A DNA stretch of 53,714 bases, from contig MFYT01000021.1 in the NCBI GenBank assembly GCA_001789205.1, positions 1 to 53,714 of the forward strand, written 5' to 3'. Under the pieces are notes generated by a model. That model had not been told where the DNA came from. It made no database searches and was given only the letters and a program-made list of their open reading frames with translations. Below, piece by piece: positions 8,779-17,460 of the stretch. Position numbers and translations under genes: made by a program. Source of the stretch: Candidatus Raymondbacteria bacterium RIFOXYA2_FULL_49_16. GTDB taxonomy: Bacteria > Fibrobacterota > OXYB2-FULL-49-7 > XYB2-FULL-49-35. Position 1 is the stretch's first letter. The number at the start of each line of letters is the position of its first letter.

Positions 8779-8839
8779 GCAAGGCAACATTGCCGCTCAA
8801 CCTGATGCGCCTGAGGCGCACAGGTTACCGGCGTTGTTA
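8779..8839 (+). other. attC-like integron recombination site 3
   Basis: The best compact attC-like site here, about 61 nt. The outer left box is AAGGCAAC (8781-8788) and the right box GTTGTTA (8833-8839). The inner arms AACCTG-a-TGCGCC (8799-8811) and GGCGCA-CAGGTT (8815-8826) pair perfectly around TGA except for one extra A at 8805, the expected extrahelical base. It follows the phosphoribosyltransferase-SLOG pair and would close that cassette. The upstream flank TTGACGCT...ACACCAGCGC is shared with the truncated site at 10370. Confidence 0.65.
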
Positions 8840-9020
8840 CTCGCCTGAATTGAACAAATACGGCGTCGGCGGAATACAAACCAAATTATTTCAAACCAAG
8901 CGCATTTCAGGAATAATGAGAATTAAAAATCCGCTGACAACTACATACCCACATATCATTTAATGATTGTATTATATACCATAATATGTTATATTAGTAG
9001 TATGGATCAAGAAGGTTTAA

Positions 9021-9407
9021 ATGTCCGATGAGGCGCTCAGGAAATTTTATTCGCAGTTATACTTAAAGGTTCAAGAAAAGATTTTCAGGACAGGAGAAGA
9101 ACGTGAAATCGCAGAACGAATTGTAATGGAAGAAAGGAGCAGAGGGAAACAGGTCAAAGGAACAAAATATTTAAAAATCAGGGTTCCATAAAAAAACAAA
9201 GGAAAAAGAGGAGGCGGACGGGTAATATATTACTATAGGGAAGGAAAATTTATCTTATACCTATTCATTTACGATAAATCTTATATGGAGGATCTTTCAC
9301 ATGATTTGAAAACGAAACTATCGAGGCTACTAAACGATTTATTACAAGTATTAATTGGAGCACAGAACCATGAAAACGAAAACCGAAGCCAGAACCCAAG
9401 CCTTTGA
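9021..9407 (+). pseudogene. RelE/HigB-type toxin interrupted by an in-frame stop
   Basis: One reading frame from ATG 9021 to TGA 9405-9407 (129 codons) is split by a single TAA at 9189-9191 at the start of a run of seven A. The first part ends GTKYLKIRVP and the second continues KRGGGRVIYYYREG, LFIYDKS and LSRLLNDL. Together these are the strand and KS/L-rich tail of HigB/RelE-type mRNA interferases. The frame is preserved on both sides, so the gene looks inactivated by a point nonsense change rather than a frameshift. The 3' end overlaps the downstream antitoxin start at 9370, the usual toxin-first HigBA order. The N-terminus is short for the family and a start further upstream cannot be excluded. 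A sequencing error in the A run is possible but would have to restore frame. Confidence 0.65.
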
Positions 9408-9861
9408 AAAAGAGGCGATTGATTTAATCGACAAGGAGATTGCAGAGCTTGAATCCGGAAAGAACACTATCATTTCCGGTGGCTATTACAGGGTTGAAAA
9501 ACCAATGTCAAAGGACGAGTTGATTTCTCTTCGTAAAAAACTCGGTGTTTCCCAAGTACAACTGGCCGACCTGATGCTTGTTTCTTTCCGGACGATTCAA
9601 TCCTATGAGCAGGGCATAAACAAAATACCCGGCCTCTTCGCAAGGGCACTCAGATTGGCCTGCACAAACAAGGTTTTTTACACCATCTTCGCGAACAATT
9701 TGTACAGCGAAGAAACAACAATAAATCTACACCCGGAAGTTATCCCCGAAACCGTGAAAGATGCCAAAGAGCAGATTAAGGGTGAAAGCCAGATGATTTC
9801 AAAATTCATGGACTTTTACAGGCACATTTCATCAAGCAGAAGGATGAGGAAGGCCGTATAA
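9370..9861 (+). CDS. HigA-like antitoxin / XRE-family regulator
   Basis: 163 residues from ATG 9370, preceded by GGAG at 9357-9360; the upstream TTG at 9355 is less likely. Residues about 55-110 form a Cro/C1-type helix-turn-helix (LRKKLGVSQVQLADLMLVSF, then RTIQSYEQG). The N-terminal 50 residues with GGYYRVE are a flexible toxin-binding type segment. The gene overlaps the end of the disrupted RelE/HigB-like toxin, so it is the cognate antitoxin and probable autorepressor of the pair. It appears intact although its toxin is not. Toxin-antitoxin pairs are frequent passengers of chromosomal integrons, where they stabilise the array. Confidence 0.75.
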   Translation: MKTKTEARTQAFEKEAIDLIDKEIAELESGKNTIISGGYYRVEKPMSKDELISLRKKLGVSQVQLADLMLVSFRTIQSYEQGINKIPGLFARALRLACTNKVFYTIFANNLYSEETTINLHPEVIPETVKDAKEQIKGESQMISKFMDFYRHISSSRRMRKAV

Positions 9862-9917
9862 TTCTTTGTGCTAATTTTTGGCATTATCTGCACCAGGTTA
9901 ATCTATAATCGGGATTA

Positions 9918-10208
9918 TTAATAACAATTTCCGTTATCGGCCCTTTCTTGAATGACCTTTTCCACTTCGTGGTATAGGACAGTGCGCCCGGAAAGGCCAA
10001 GACAATCGTCACTTATGGTATCTTCTGGTCCTTTTCCATAGTGTCTATCTATTGTTTTCGGAAAATTAAAATTAACAACTCCTCCAGGGGTAATCATTAT
10101 ATCAATTTGCCCTTCAAGTTGGTCAACCATGCTTTCCATGGATTTGCTGAAATCCAATTCTTTTCTGGAATCATCATCATTAGTTAATCGACCTATTTGA
10201 AGTTTCAT
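9918..10208 (-). CDS. Small acidic protein of unknown function
   Basis: 96 residues read against the direction of its neighbours. I recognise no family. It is acidic and soluble, with a predicted helix (SMESMVDQLEG), a short strand segment (IDIMITPGGVVNFNF) and no cysteines except near the end. No good ribosome binding site precedes the ATG at 10208. It lies between the toxin-antitoxin pair and the truncated attC-like site, so it may be a cassette gene inserted in reverse, as is common for promoter-bearing cassettes. Whether it is expressed is uncertain. Confidence 0.4.
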   Translation of the reverse strand: MKLQIGRLTNDDDSRKELDFSKSMESMVDQLEGQIDIMITPGGVVNFNFPKTIDRHYGKGPEDTISDDCLGLSGRTVLYHEVEKVIQERADNGNCY

Positions 10209-10343
10209 ATTGAGAGGAAAGACCCGTACTAAATTTCAAGGCCATTCTTTAATTTAGGGCGCTGCCACCTCTTTTGTTTCCCGCTTCTCATCCTCTTATT
10301 TTCGCTCACTACCGCTGGCATAAAATATCTATGGGATATCTTG

Positions 10344-10379
10344 ACGCTGGCATCACAATTGACACCAGCGCAAGGCAAC
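10344..10379 (+). other. Left end of a fourth attC-like site, truncated
   Basis: TGACGCT, then a spacer, then ACACCAGCGCAAGGCAAC is shared with the flank and left outer box of site 3 (8741-8788). Identity stops abruptly after GCAAC at 10379, and no pairing right half follows. The truncation coincides with the start of an insertion-sequence-like end. Confidence 0.5.
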
Positions 10380-10591
10380 GAGACTGTAGAAAAAGTCCCT
10401 ATTTTCGATTAAAATGAACTAAACATCCCCTTTTATCAACTGATTGTTGAGAAAGAGGAGGAATGATGGCCCGATATAAAGTTATGAGAAAACCACAAAC
10501 CAACAACGCCGTTGTGCGCCACGAACCGCTTCGATATATATTTGGTGATCCCGATACGCCACTCGGGGGCAAATTCAATCCAGGCAATTGA
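10380..10591 (+). mobile_element. Possible insertion-sequence remnant with short ORF
   Basis: GAGACTGTAGAAAAAGTCCC at 10380 resembles the terminal sequence of common insertion sequences. A well-placed GAGGAGG (10454-10460) precedes a 42-codon frame at 10463-10591 beginning MMARYK, as some transposases begin, and closing early. No matching right end is visible before the next gene. The element is best read as the decayed left end of an IS that cut the fourth attC-like site. From 10592 to 10796 I see no gene or strong structure. The IS family is not assigned. Confidence 0.35.
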
Positions 10592-10796
10592 TCACTTACC
10601 TGGGAGGTTTATGGACAGGATCGCTGGCGACAGCGTCGGAAGAATCAAAGTACGATATGTTTAAACATCTTGCCGACCAGGAGAATCTCCAACTTCATTG
10701 AAACCGCAACACTTCGCTACATTCAAACTACCGAAACGGGCCCATCTTGTGATTTCACCCAACTCGTTTAATTATTTATATTAACCCTCCAAACCC

Positions 10797-12581
10797 ATGA
10801 ATACCAGGCATGCATATTGGCCTTTTATTATGATGCTTCCGTCACTCATTGTGGCGCAGGCGCCGCACCGTTTTTCAAAACCCGTTACGGAAAAAACGCC
10901 CACTGTCTGGATAACGTCAGACACGTATAAAATCAGTCCAAAAAATGGCAATGCAATGGAAGGGCTTCTCCATGCCTACTGGGGAGAACCGCTGGACAGA
11001 ATCAGGACAAAAAACCACATCTGGGACTCGGAAAAAAACGAGATACGCCTGTCGGGAGCGCGAAAAGAAATCATTTCATTCCAGATCGTGCTGCCTAATG
11101 TGGAAAAAGCCGAACTCTCGTTCGACGCGGCAAGCGAACCGGACATGGTCCGGGCCATCGAAGTCTTCTGGGAATGGAACGTCTCCATCGACGGCGTTTT
11201 TATTCCCGATGCCCTTGTGCCGGCCGCGGGCAGCAAAGGCTGGTTCCCTCTCTCCTTTTCCGAAGACAGCATGAAAGAACGCGCTGTCAGGGTCTTGTGG
11301 GTCGACATCACCATTCCGGAACAGACAGATCCGGGTGACCATGTGCTTCCCTTCACGCTTACATTTGGCGCGACAAAACATACCATGAAGGTCCTGCTGA
11401 CCGTTTATCCTTTTACCATTCCCGACGCATCGAGCCTCATTGCCGAATGCAACAGCTACGGCGGCATTGAGACAGCTGTTCCGGGCATGCAAGCCGGTAC
11501 GCCCGAATACTGGGATTTTGTGCGCAAGGTCTTTATCCTGGCCCACGACCATAGGGGAACATTGAACATCCTTCCCTACAGCCAATCGGGTAAATGGGTG
11601 CACGACATTTTCATTGACACCGCACGCTATGACGCGTATATGGGCCCCTTTCTTTCGGGCAAAGCGTTCGAAAAGACCCTTCGCGGCCCAGTGCCGCTTA
11701 CCCACCAATATCTGCCGATCAACCTCACCTGGCCCGGCGACTGGACACTGTACAAGACAAACAAGGCCGCATATGAACAACAGGTCAAAGAGGGGGCCCA
11801 ACGTCTGCTGCGCCACCTCAAGGCAAAGGGATACAACAAGACTGAATGGCACCTTTTCATGAACAATAAGAAAAAATGGAACATTTGTCCGTGGGACATG
11901 GACGAACCCATGGACCGCGCGGACTACGACGGCCTGGCTTGGTTCGGCCACCTGTTCGACGCGATAAAAAAGATGGGGCCAAAAATCATGGTAAAGCCTG
12001 TCTACAGGATCGATATTTATAAATTCTGGCCTTCGCAGATATCGGACATCAACAAGATACTGGGACCGGTAACTGACCTCTGGAACGTTGAGCTTGGCAG
12101 CTGGGAAAAAGAGGCGCTTCTACGGTACAAAAAAGACGGTAAAAAGCTCTGGATGTATATGCCCACCAAGGGCGAAATCAACATGCCGCTTACTGACATG
12201 CGCGACTGGGCGTGGAAGTCCTATCAGCTTAAGTGCGACGGGTTCTGTTTCTGGTCAACAACATCAATGGCGCCGGGGCGCTGGGAAAAGCCCCATGCTG
12301 AAAACCGGGGATCAGACCAGCTCTTCTATTCGGGCGCGCCGTTTGGGAAAAACGAACCCTGGCCCAGCCTCAGGCTCAAGGCGCTGCGCCGGGGCATGTA
12401 CGACCACGAATATTTCACACTGCTCGAAGAAAAACAGGGCCGTAAAGCGGTCGAGAACATACTTGAAAAATGGTATTTCCCGGGCAATACCAACTGGTGG
12501 GAAACGCCTGAACGGTGGGACGCGGTGCGCGCCGAGGTCGCCCGGGCCATTGCGCAGACCATGGAAAAAACAAAGAAATAA
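10797..12581 (+). CDS. Secreted GH123-family-like glycoside hydrolase (DUF4091)
   Basis: 594 residues with an N-terminal signal peptide (hydrophobic WPFIMMLPSLIVAQA). A beta-sandwich domain (about 70-215) precedes a TIM-barrel region. WDMDEP places an Asp-Glu pair at 369-370, the acid/base and oxazoline-stabilising arrangement known for GH123 beta-N-acetylgalactosaminidases. The C-terminus has the DUF4091 signature LRLKALRRGMYDHEYF (about 525-540). The likely role is periplasmic or surface release of GalNAc from glycans or glycolipids. It heads a plus-strand operon with gatZ/kbaZ-, phosphofructokinase-, epimerase- and transporter-like genes, and the opposing agaS supports an amino-galactose substrate. 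The ribosome site upstream of 10797 is weak. Substrate specificity is inference. Confidence 0.75.
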   Translation: MNTRHAYWPFIMMLPSLIVAQAPHRFSKPVTEKTPTVWITSDTYKISPKNGNAMEGLLHAYWGEPLDRIRTKNHIWDSEKNEIRLSGARKEIISFQIVLPNVEKAELSFDAASEPDMVRAIEVFWEWNVSIDGVFIPDALVPAAGSKGWFPLSFSEDSMKERAVRVLWVDITIPEQTDPGDHVLPFTLTFGATKHTMKVLLTVYPFTIPDASSLIAECNSYGGIETAVPGMQAGTPEYWDFVRKVFILAHDHRGTLNILPYSQSGKWVHDIFIDTARYDAYMGPFLSGKAFEKTLRGPVPLTHQYLPINLTWPGDWTLYKTNKAAYEQQVKEGAQRLLRHLKAKGYNKTEWHLFMNNKKKWNICPWDMDEPMDRADYDGLAWFGHLFDAIKKMGPKIMVKPVYRIDIYKFWPSQISDINKILGPVTDLWNVELGSWEKEALLRYKKDGKKLWMYMPTKGEINMPLTDMRDWAWKSYQLKCDGFCFWSTTSMAPGRWEKPHAENRGSDQLFYSGAPFGKNEPWPSLRLKALRRGMYDHEYFTLLEEKQGRKAVENILEKWYFPGNTNWWETPERWDAVRAEVARAIAQTMEKTKK

Positions 12582-12596
12582 ACACACGGGGGCCGC

Positions 12597-13913
12597 ATGG
12601 CAGCCTTGCATTTTTTCAGGGAAATGATCTCCGCGCAAAAAGCGGGGAAGCCGCGCGGCGTCTACTCGATCTGCAGCGCAAACCGCTTTGTGGTCGCCGC
12701 GGCAATGCTTTTCTCCAAACGGAAAAACCTCTTTGTCTGCATTGAATCGACCTCGAACCAGGTGGACCAGTTCGGGGGCTACACGGGCATGACCCCGCAG
12801 TATTTCGTCAACTACATCTACGCCATTGCCGGCCAGACCGGCTTTCCGCGCGACAAAATCATTTTAGGCGGAGACCATCTGGGCCCCAATGTCTGGCAGA
12901 AGGAGACAGAGGGCCCTGCCATGGAAAAGGCAAAGGCCCTTATGCGCGACTACATTCTTGCCGGCTATACCAAAATCCACCTCGATGCCAGCATGCGCTT
13001 GGCCAGCGATCCCGAAGGCCCTTTGGCCGAAGAAGTGATCGCCCGCCGCGCCGCAGAACTCTGCGCTGTGTGCGAAGACACCTACGCGGGCCTGCACCTC
13101 GCCCAGCCAATGGCCCTTCCCCCCATTTATATAATAGGAACTGAAGTGCCCCTTCCCGGCGGCGCCCAGGAAACCGAAGACACGCTCCAGGTGACAAAAG
13201 TCGAAGACGCCCAACGCACCATTGCCGTTGCGGAAGAGGTCTTCAACGCGTTGTCCCTGCACGAGGCGTGGAAGCGGGTCGTGGGACTGGTGGTGCAGCC
13301 AGGCGTTGAATTCGGCGACCACACCGTGCATGGATACCAGCGGGAAAAGGCGCGCGCGCTCTCGCAGTTCATCCGTGAAAGAAAAACGCTTGTGTACGAG
13401 GCCCATAGCACCGATTACCAGTCCCGTAAAGGGCTTCGGGAGCTGGTGGAGGATCAGTTCTGCATCCTTAAAGTCGGACCCGCACTTACCTTTGCCATGC
13501 GCGAGGCGCTCTTCGCGCTTGCGCACATGGAAGAGGAGCTGCTGGTTTCAAAAAAAGGCGTGACACTCTCGCACCTGCAGGAGGAGCTTGAAAAAACCAT
13601 GACCTCTGATCCCGTGCACTGGAAAAAACATTACCACGGTTCCGAAGAAGATAAGAAATACTCGCGTAAATACTCGTTCTCGGACCGTTCCCGGTATTAC
13701 TGGCCCAATGCGGACCTCGAAAAGGCCGTGGGTCTTCTCATTGCAAATCTTGAAAAACACCCGGTCCCGCTCACGCTGCTCAGCCAATATATGCCTGGCC
13801 AGTACAAACGGGTGCGCAACGAGGCCTTGGCGACAAATCCTACGGCCCTGATATATGACAGAATAATGGAAGCAATAGATGATTACGCCTATGCTGTGGG
13901 CGTTTCGTACTGA
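12597..13913 (+). CDS. kbaZ: Tagatose-1,6-bisphosphate aldolase accessory subunit (GatZ/KbaZ family)
   Basis: 438 residues, full length for the family, start supported by GGGGG before 12597. Family motifs seen include GVYSICSANRFVVAAAM near 22-38, ESTSNQVDQFGGYTGMTP near 51-68, ILGGDHLGPNVW near 86-97 and KIHLDASM near 124-131. GatZ/KbaZ proteins are non-catalytic partners needed for full activity and stability of the class II aldolases GatY/KbaY, which split tagatose 1,6-bisphosphate. No GatY/KbaY gene lies in the window, so the catalytic partner must be elsewhere. It is fifteen bases downstream of the GH123-like gene and 23 bases before the kinase homologue. The kbaZ and gatZ branches cannot be separated by eye; context with AgaS favours the amino-sugar version. 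Confidence 0.8.
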   Translation: MAALHFFREMISAQKAGKPRGVYSICSANRFVVAAAMLFSKRKNLFVCIESTSNQVDQFGGYTGMTPQYFVNYIYAIAGQTGFPRDKIILGGDHLGPNVWQKETEGPAMEKAKALMRDYILAGYTKIHLDASMRLASDPEGPLAEEVIARRAAELCAVCEDTYAGLHLAQPMALPPIYIIGTEVPLPGGAQETEDTLQVTKVEDAQRTIAVAEEVFNALSLHEAWKRVVGLVVQPGVEFGDHTVHGYQREKARALSQFIRERKTLVYEAHSTDYQSRKGLRELVEDQFCILKVGPALTFAMREALFALAHMEEELLVSKKGVTLSHLQEELEKTMTSDPVHWKKHYHGSEEDKKYSRKYSFSDRSRYYWPNADLEKAVGLLIANLEKHPVPLTLLSQYMPGQYKRVRNEALATNPTALIYDRIMEAIDDYAYAVGVSY

Positions 13914-13936
13914 AACCATAAACAAAGGACAACCAC

Positions 13937-15145
13937 ATGGCCATTAAAGGAAATCTCGTGGCAGGCCAGTCCGGCGGCCCCACCAGCGTCATTAACGGCA
14001 GCCTCGCGGGCATCATTACCGAGGCGAAAAAACACAAGCAGATCGGGAAAATCTTCGGCATGAGCTTTGCCATCGAAGGATTCATGAACGAGGAGCTCAT
14101 TGACCTGGGAAAGCTTTCCCCGGCAACAGTCAAAGGGCTGCGCGACACCCCGTCCTCGGCGCTTGGGTCCTCGCGCCTCAAGCTCAAGGACGAACACTTT
14201 CCCCGCATTCTCGAGGTGCTCAAGAAATACAATATCCGTTATTTCCATATGGCAGGCGGCAATGATTCCATGGACACCATCAACCGTGTGGAAAAATACT
14301 GCCGCAGCCAAGGGTACGAGCTCTACGGTGTGGGCGTACCCAAGACCGTGGACAACGATCTCTTTGGCACTGACCATACGCCCGGTTTCCCCTCTGCCGC
14401 CCGTTTCACCGCGCTCTCGGTAATGCAGGCAGGCCTTTTGGGCAGCAATATGCAACGCGTGGACAAATACACCATCTACCAGTCCATTGGCCGCGACGCG
14501 GGTTGGCTTACCTCAGCGTCCGCGCTTGGAAAAAAAGACGAATCAGACGCACCCCATATCATCGTGATCCCAGAGCGGCCGCTGCACAGGGACAAATTCC
14601 TCGCAAAGGTCGACGAGACTGTGAAAAAACATGGGTGGGTGTCCATTGCGTGCGGCGAAGGCGTGAAATGGGAAAATGGCACGCCCGTGTCCGCGTCCAC
14701 TACAAAAGACAAATTCGGCAATGTGGAATATGGCGCAATGGGCGGATCGTCGGTTGCCATGAACCTGCACAAACTCATCAAGGAGTCGTTTGAGGGATGG
14801 CGCGGCGAATTCCAGATAACCGAGTCTTTGCCCATGTGCGCTGCTGACCGCATGACAGCCATTGACAGGAAAGAAGCGTTTGAACTGGGCACCGCGGCGG
14901 TCAAACTCGCGACCAAAGGCGTGTCAGGGGTCATGACCTGCCTAAAACGGACCAGCAACAAGCCCTACAAAACCATTATTGAGACCGTACCGCTTGCGGA
15001 CGTGGCTGTGCACGCCAAACCCATGCCCGCTGATTTTATTGAACCCGATGGTTTCATGGTCACGAAAAAATACTTCGAATACATGCAGCCTCTGGTTGGC
15101 GATTTGCCGGTCTATGCGCGCATTCCGAAAAAACTGGTGAAATAA
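13937..15145 (+). CDS. Phosphofructokinase family, PPi-type; probable tagatose-6-phosphate kinase
   Basis: 402 residues, start after AAAGGA. GQSGGPTSVING (about 10-21) is the N-terminal phosphate loop. GGND is at 107-110 and PKTVDND at 135-141, with Asp139 as catalytic base. ATP-dependent enzymes have Gly at the position equal to Asn109 and usually Gly at that of Lys136; PPi-dependent enzymes have Asp and Lys. Lys136 points to pyrophosphate use, while Asn109 is intermediate. Between GatZ/KbaZ and epimerase-like genes, and opposite agaS, the natural substrate may be tagatose 6-phosphate rather than fructose 6-phosphate (inference). Cytoplasmic. Confidence 0.75.
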   Translation: MAIKGNLVAGQSGGPTSVINGSLAGIITEAKKHKQIGKIFGMSFAIEGFMNEELIDLGKLSPATVKGLRDTPSSALGSSRLKLKDEHFPRILEVLKKYNIRYFHMAGGNDSMDTINRVEKYCRSQGYELYGVGVPKTVDNDLFGTDHTPGFPSAARFTALSVMQAGLLGSNMQRVDKYTIYQSIGRDAGWLTSASALGKKDESDAPHIIVIPERPLHRDKFLAKVDETVKKHGWVSIACGEGVKWENGTPVSASTTKDKFGNVEYGAMGGSSVAMNLHKLIKESFEGWRGEFQITESLPMCAADRMTAIDRKEAFELGTAAVKLATKGVSGVMTCLKRTSNKPYKTIIETVPLADVAVHAKPMPADFIEPDGFMVTKKYFEYMQPLVGDLPVYARIPKKLVK

Positions 15146-15155
15146 AAGGGGTCCC

Positions 15156-16118
15156 ATGGCACGCTATACTGTTGAAAAAGAAACGAAACCCGGGTTTGAC
15201 CGGTTGGTCGATTCTGTTACAAAAAGCGCTGTGTTCATAAAGAGGCTGGGGTGCGAAGTGATTGGATACGACGTTTTCGATCCCCAACGCGGCAAAACAA
15301 TTCCCATGCTCTGGAACAACAATAATGACACGCCCGTGTCTGAAAGCGCGTGGAAGAACCACGCTACTGTTCTTTTTCCTCATGTGGGCGCTGTTCATAA
15401 CAATGCAAGCGTGCTGGGCGCGCAAAAAATCACCACCCCAGGCGGCCATGGTTTTGCCCGGAAATCCGTTTTCCAGCTTGCGAAAGTCTCTGAAAGCGAT
15501 TGCGCCTCGGCAACGTACCTGCTTCAAGCAAACGATGAGACATTGAAGTATTTTCCCTTCAGGTTCAAACTCGAGATCACCTACTGCCTGAAGGACAGCC
15601 GGTTGTCCGCGACCTTTACCGTCACCAATAAGGACACGCAGGACATCTATTACCAGTTTGGCTGGCACCCGGGTTTCTCGACTGACATGGGCCTGGGCGG
15701 GAAAAAAAGCGACTGGCAGATACTTCTGCCCAAAGGCAAGTACCTCGAATATATCGTTGCCGACGCTGAGGACTCATATATGACTGGTGAGGCCAAACCT
15801 GTTTCGCTCGATGGCCCCATTGCGTGGAACGAAAAATCGCTCAACAAGACCATTGTCTTTGAAGTGACTGATACGGTCAACCGCAGGTGCCGCATCTTCA
15901 ATCCAAAGCTGAACATTGGCGTGGAAGCGGTGTATTACGATTTCCCGCACCTGGGCCTGTGGGCGGGCGTAAACCAGCCCTTTATCTGCATTGAGCCCTG
16001 GCAGGGCATGGACGACCGGCTTGAACAGGAACCATGGGACAAAAAAATCGGCATGCTCAAGGTTGCACCTGGGGTTGTTATCCGGAAAACAGCGGAGATA
16101 ATCCCGATACTTTCCTGA
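15156..16118 (+). CDS. Aldose 1-epimerase-like protein (galactose mutarotase fold)
   Basis: 320 residues, start after AAAAGGGG. The beta-sandwich mutarotase family is indicated by TTPGGHGFARKS (about 92-104), by FGWHPGFS near residue 169 carrying the second catalytic-type histidine, and by a C-terminal CIEPWQGMDDR in which the acidic residue fits the family's catalytic Glu. It would interconvert anomers of galactose, GalNAc or a phosphorylated form, feeding the phosphorylating steps. It is ten bases downstream of the kinase homologue and 24 before the transporter, so one operon. LacX-like proteins of this type often have unproved substrates. Confidence 0.7.
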   Translation: MARYTVEKETKPGFDRLVDSVTKSAVFIKRLGCEVIGYDVFDPQRGKTIPMLWNNNNDTPVSESAWKNHATVLFPHVGAVHNNASVLGAQKITTPGGHGFARKSVFQLAKVSESDCASATYLLQANDETLKYFPFRFKLEITYCLKDSRLSATFTVTNKDTQDIYYQFGWHPGFSTDMGLGGKKSDWQILLPKGKYLEYIVADAEDSYMTGEAKPVSLDGPIAWNEKSLNKTIVFEVTDTVNRRCRIFNPKLNIGVEAVYYDFPHLGLWAGVNQPFICIEPWQGMDDRLEQEPWDKKIGMLKVAPGVVIRKTAEIIPILS

Positions 16119-16142
16119 CGGAACTGGTCATAAGGACACAGC

Positions 16143-17342
16143 GTGAACGAAAGCACTATCCGCAGGCGCGTTCTTTCGATCGCGGTGGCCATAAGCATCA
16201 GTACATTCGCCTACTCAATTATCTATCCTTTCCTACCCATCTACCTGAATAAAATCCGGGGGATCTCCGAGTCAAGGACCGGACTGGCGTTCCTGGCTAT
16301 TGGCATTGGTTCGCTCATCGGCGCACCTCTGGCCGGTATCCTTTCCGACCGCCTTGGCCGGCGCAAACTGTTGATCGGCGGTCCTATTGGCCGCAGTTTC
16401 TGCTTTTTCATACTCGCTGGAATGGTCCATGTGCACGCGCCATTCTGGGCGTTCCTGCTTATGCTTTTTGCCGCAGCGCTGATGGGTACATTCTTCGACA
16501 ATGCGGCCAATGCGTATATCTCTGACCTGGTGCCTCCTGCGGAGCGTTCGACCGCCTATAGTACGACCCGGATCGGCCTTAATATCGGATGGATGACAGG
16601 CCCGGCCATTGGCGCCTTCCTCGCGCGCACGCCTTTTTCGCTGCTCTTCTGCCTCACGGCCGCCCTGTGTCTGATCACGCCGGTGATCGCGTGGCGCCTG
16701 CTCCCTGCGCTGCCAAAAAATGCGGCCGCGAAGGAGCCACGCGAACCCCTGTGGCGGATCATGAAAGCTGATAAAAAGCTATTGCGGATACTGGGGCTGG
16801 GGTTTGTTCTGTTCCTGACAGTATCTCAGTTCGTTTCCACACTCTCACTCTTTGCCACCAAAATCGTGGGCATCACCACAACCCAGCTTGGTTTTCTCTA
16901 TACCCTGAATGGCGCCATCGTAATCGTGCTGCAGATACCCCTCAACCGGCAACTCGACCGGCTGAGTATCCATCACCGAGTCGGAATCGGCGCGTTGATC
17001 TATGTTGCCGCCTTCCTCGGCATCAGCCAGAGCACATGCTGGCTCCACCTGACCGCCTGTATCGCCGTGCTGACGATCGGAGAGATCTTCATCATTACCG
17101 CATTGCTGGCCACCGTGAGCCGCCTGGCCCCGGCCGGCAAGGTGGGGCGTTATATCGGCGGCCACAGCCTCGTACAGGGATTGGGCTGGGCGCTAGGGCC
17201 CTACATCGGCCTGCACCTCTTTGAAAAGTGGCAGACCCGGCCGTTCATGCTATGGACATTCCTTAGCTTGGGCGCCTTAATCGCGGCCGCGGGATTTCTT
17301 ATGCAGCGTGGCAGGGAAAAAAATGGAAACGGGAACCCATAG
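16143..17342 (+). CDS. MFS transporter, probably sugar-specific
   Basis: 399 residues from a GTG start with AAGGA upstream. Twelve hydrophobic segments are apparent, in two halves separated by a basic loop around residue 195 (AAAKEPREPLWRIMKADKK). The major-facilitator signature GILSDRLGRRKLLIGG sits between helices 2 and 3 (about 66-81). It belongs to the drug:H+ antiporter-like/sugar-efflux part of MFS, so direction is uncertain. As the last gene of the amino-sugar operon it is the best uptake candidate for GalNAc or a product. The operon converges with the minus-strand genes 118 bp later; no clear terminator hairpin is seen in the gap. Confidence 0.75.
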   Translation: MNESTIRRRVLSIAVAISISTFAYSIIYPFLPIYLNKIRGISESRTGLAFLAIGIGSLIGAPLAGILSDRLGRRKLLIGGPIGRSFCFFILAGMVHVHAPFWAFLLMLFAAALMGTFFDNAANAYISDLVPPAERSTAYSTTRIGLNIGWMTGPAIGAFLARTPFSLLFCLTAALCLITPVIAWRLLPALPKNAAAKEPREPLWRIMKADKKLLRILGLGFVLFLTVSQFVSTLSLFATKIVGITTTQLGFLYTLNGAIVIVLQIPLNRQLDRLSIHHRVGIGALIYVAAFLGISQSTCWLHLTACIAVLTIGEIFIITALLATVSRLAPAGKVGRYIGGHSLVQGLGWALGPYIGLHLFEKWQTRPFMLWTFLSLGALIAAAGFLMQRGREKNGNGNP

Positions 17343-17460
17343 GCCGCCTCCTCTTTATACAGGCATACGCGAACCAGAAGACCAATAGCAATCCAGCATC
17401 GACAATGATTTTTTTCCTGATAGCCAGATTACAAAAGCTGAACAGCCAAGGACAATAGCA

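Noticed and set aside
11076-11951. Long minus-strand frame inside the GH123-like gene
   Set aside because: Shadow of a real coding frame on the other strand; no motif or ribosome site.
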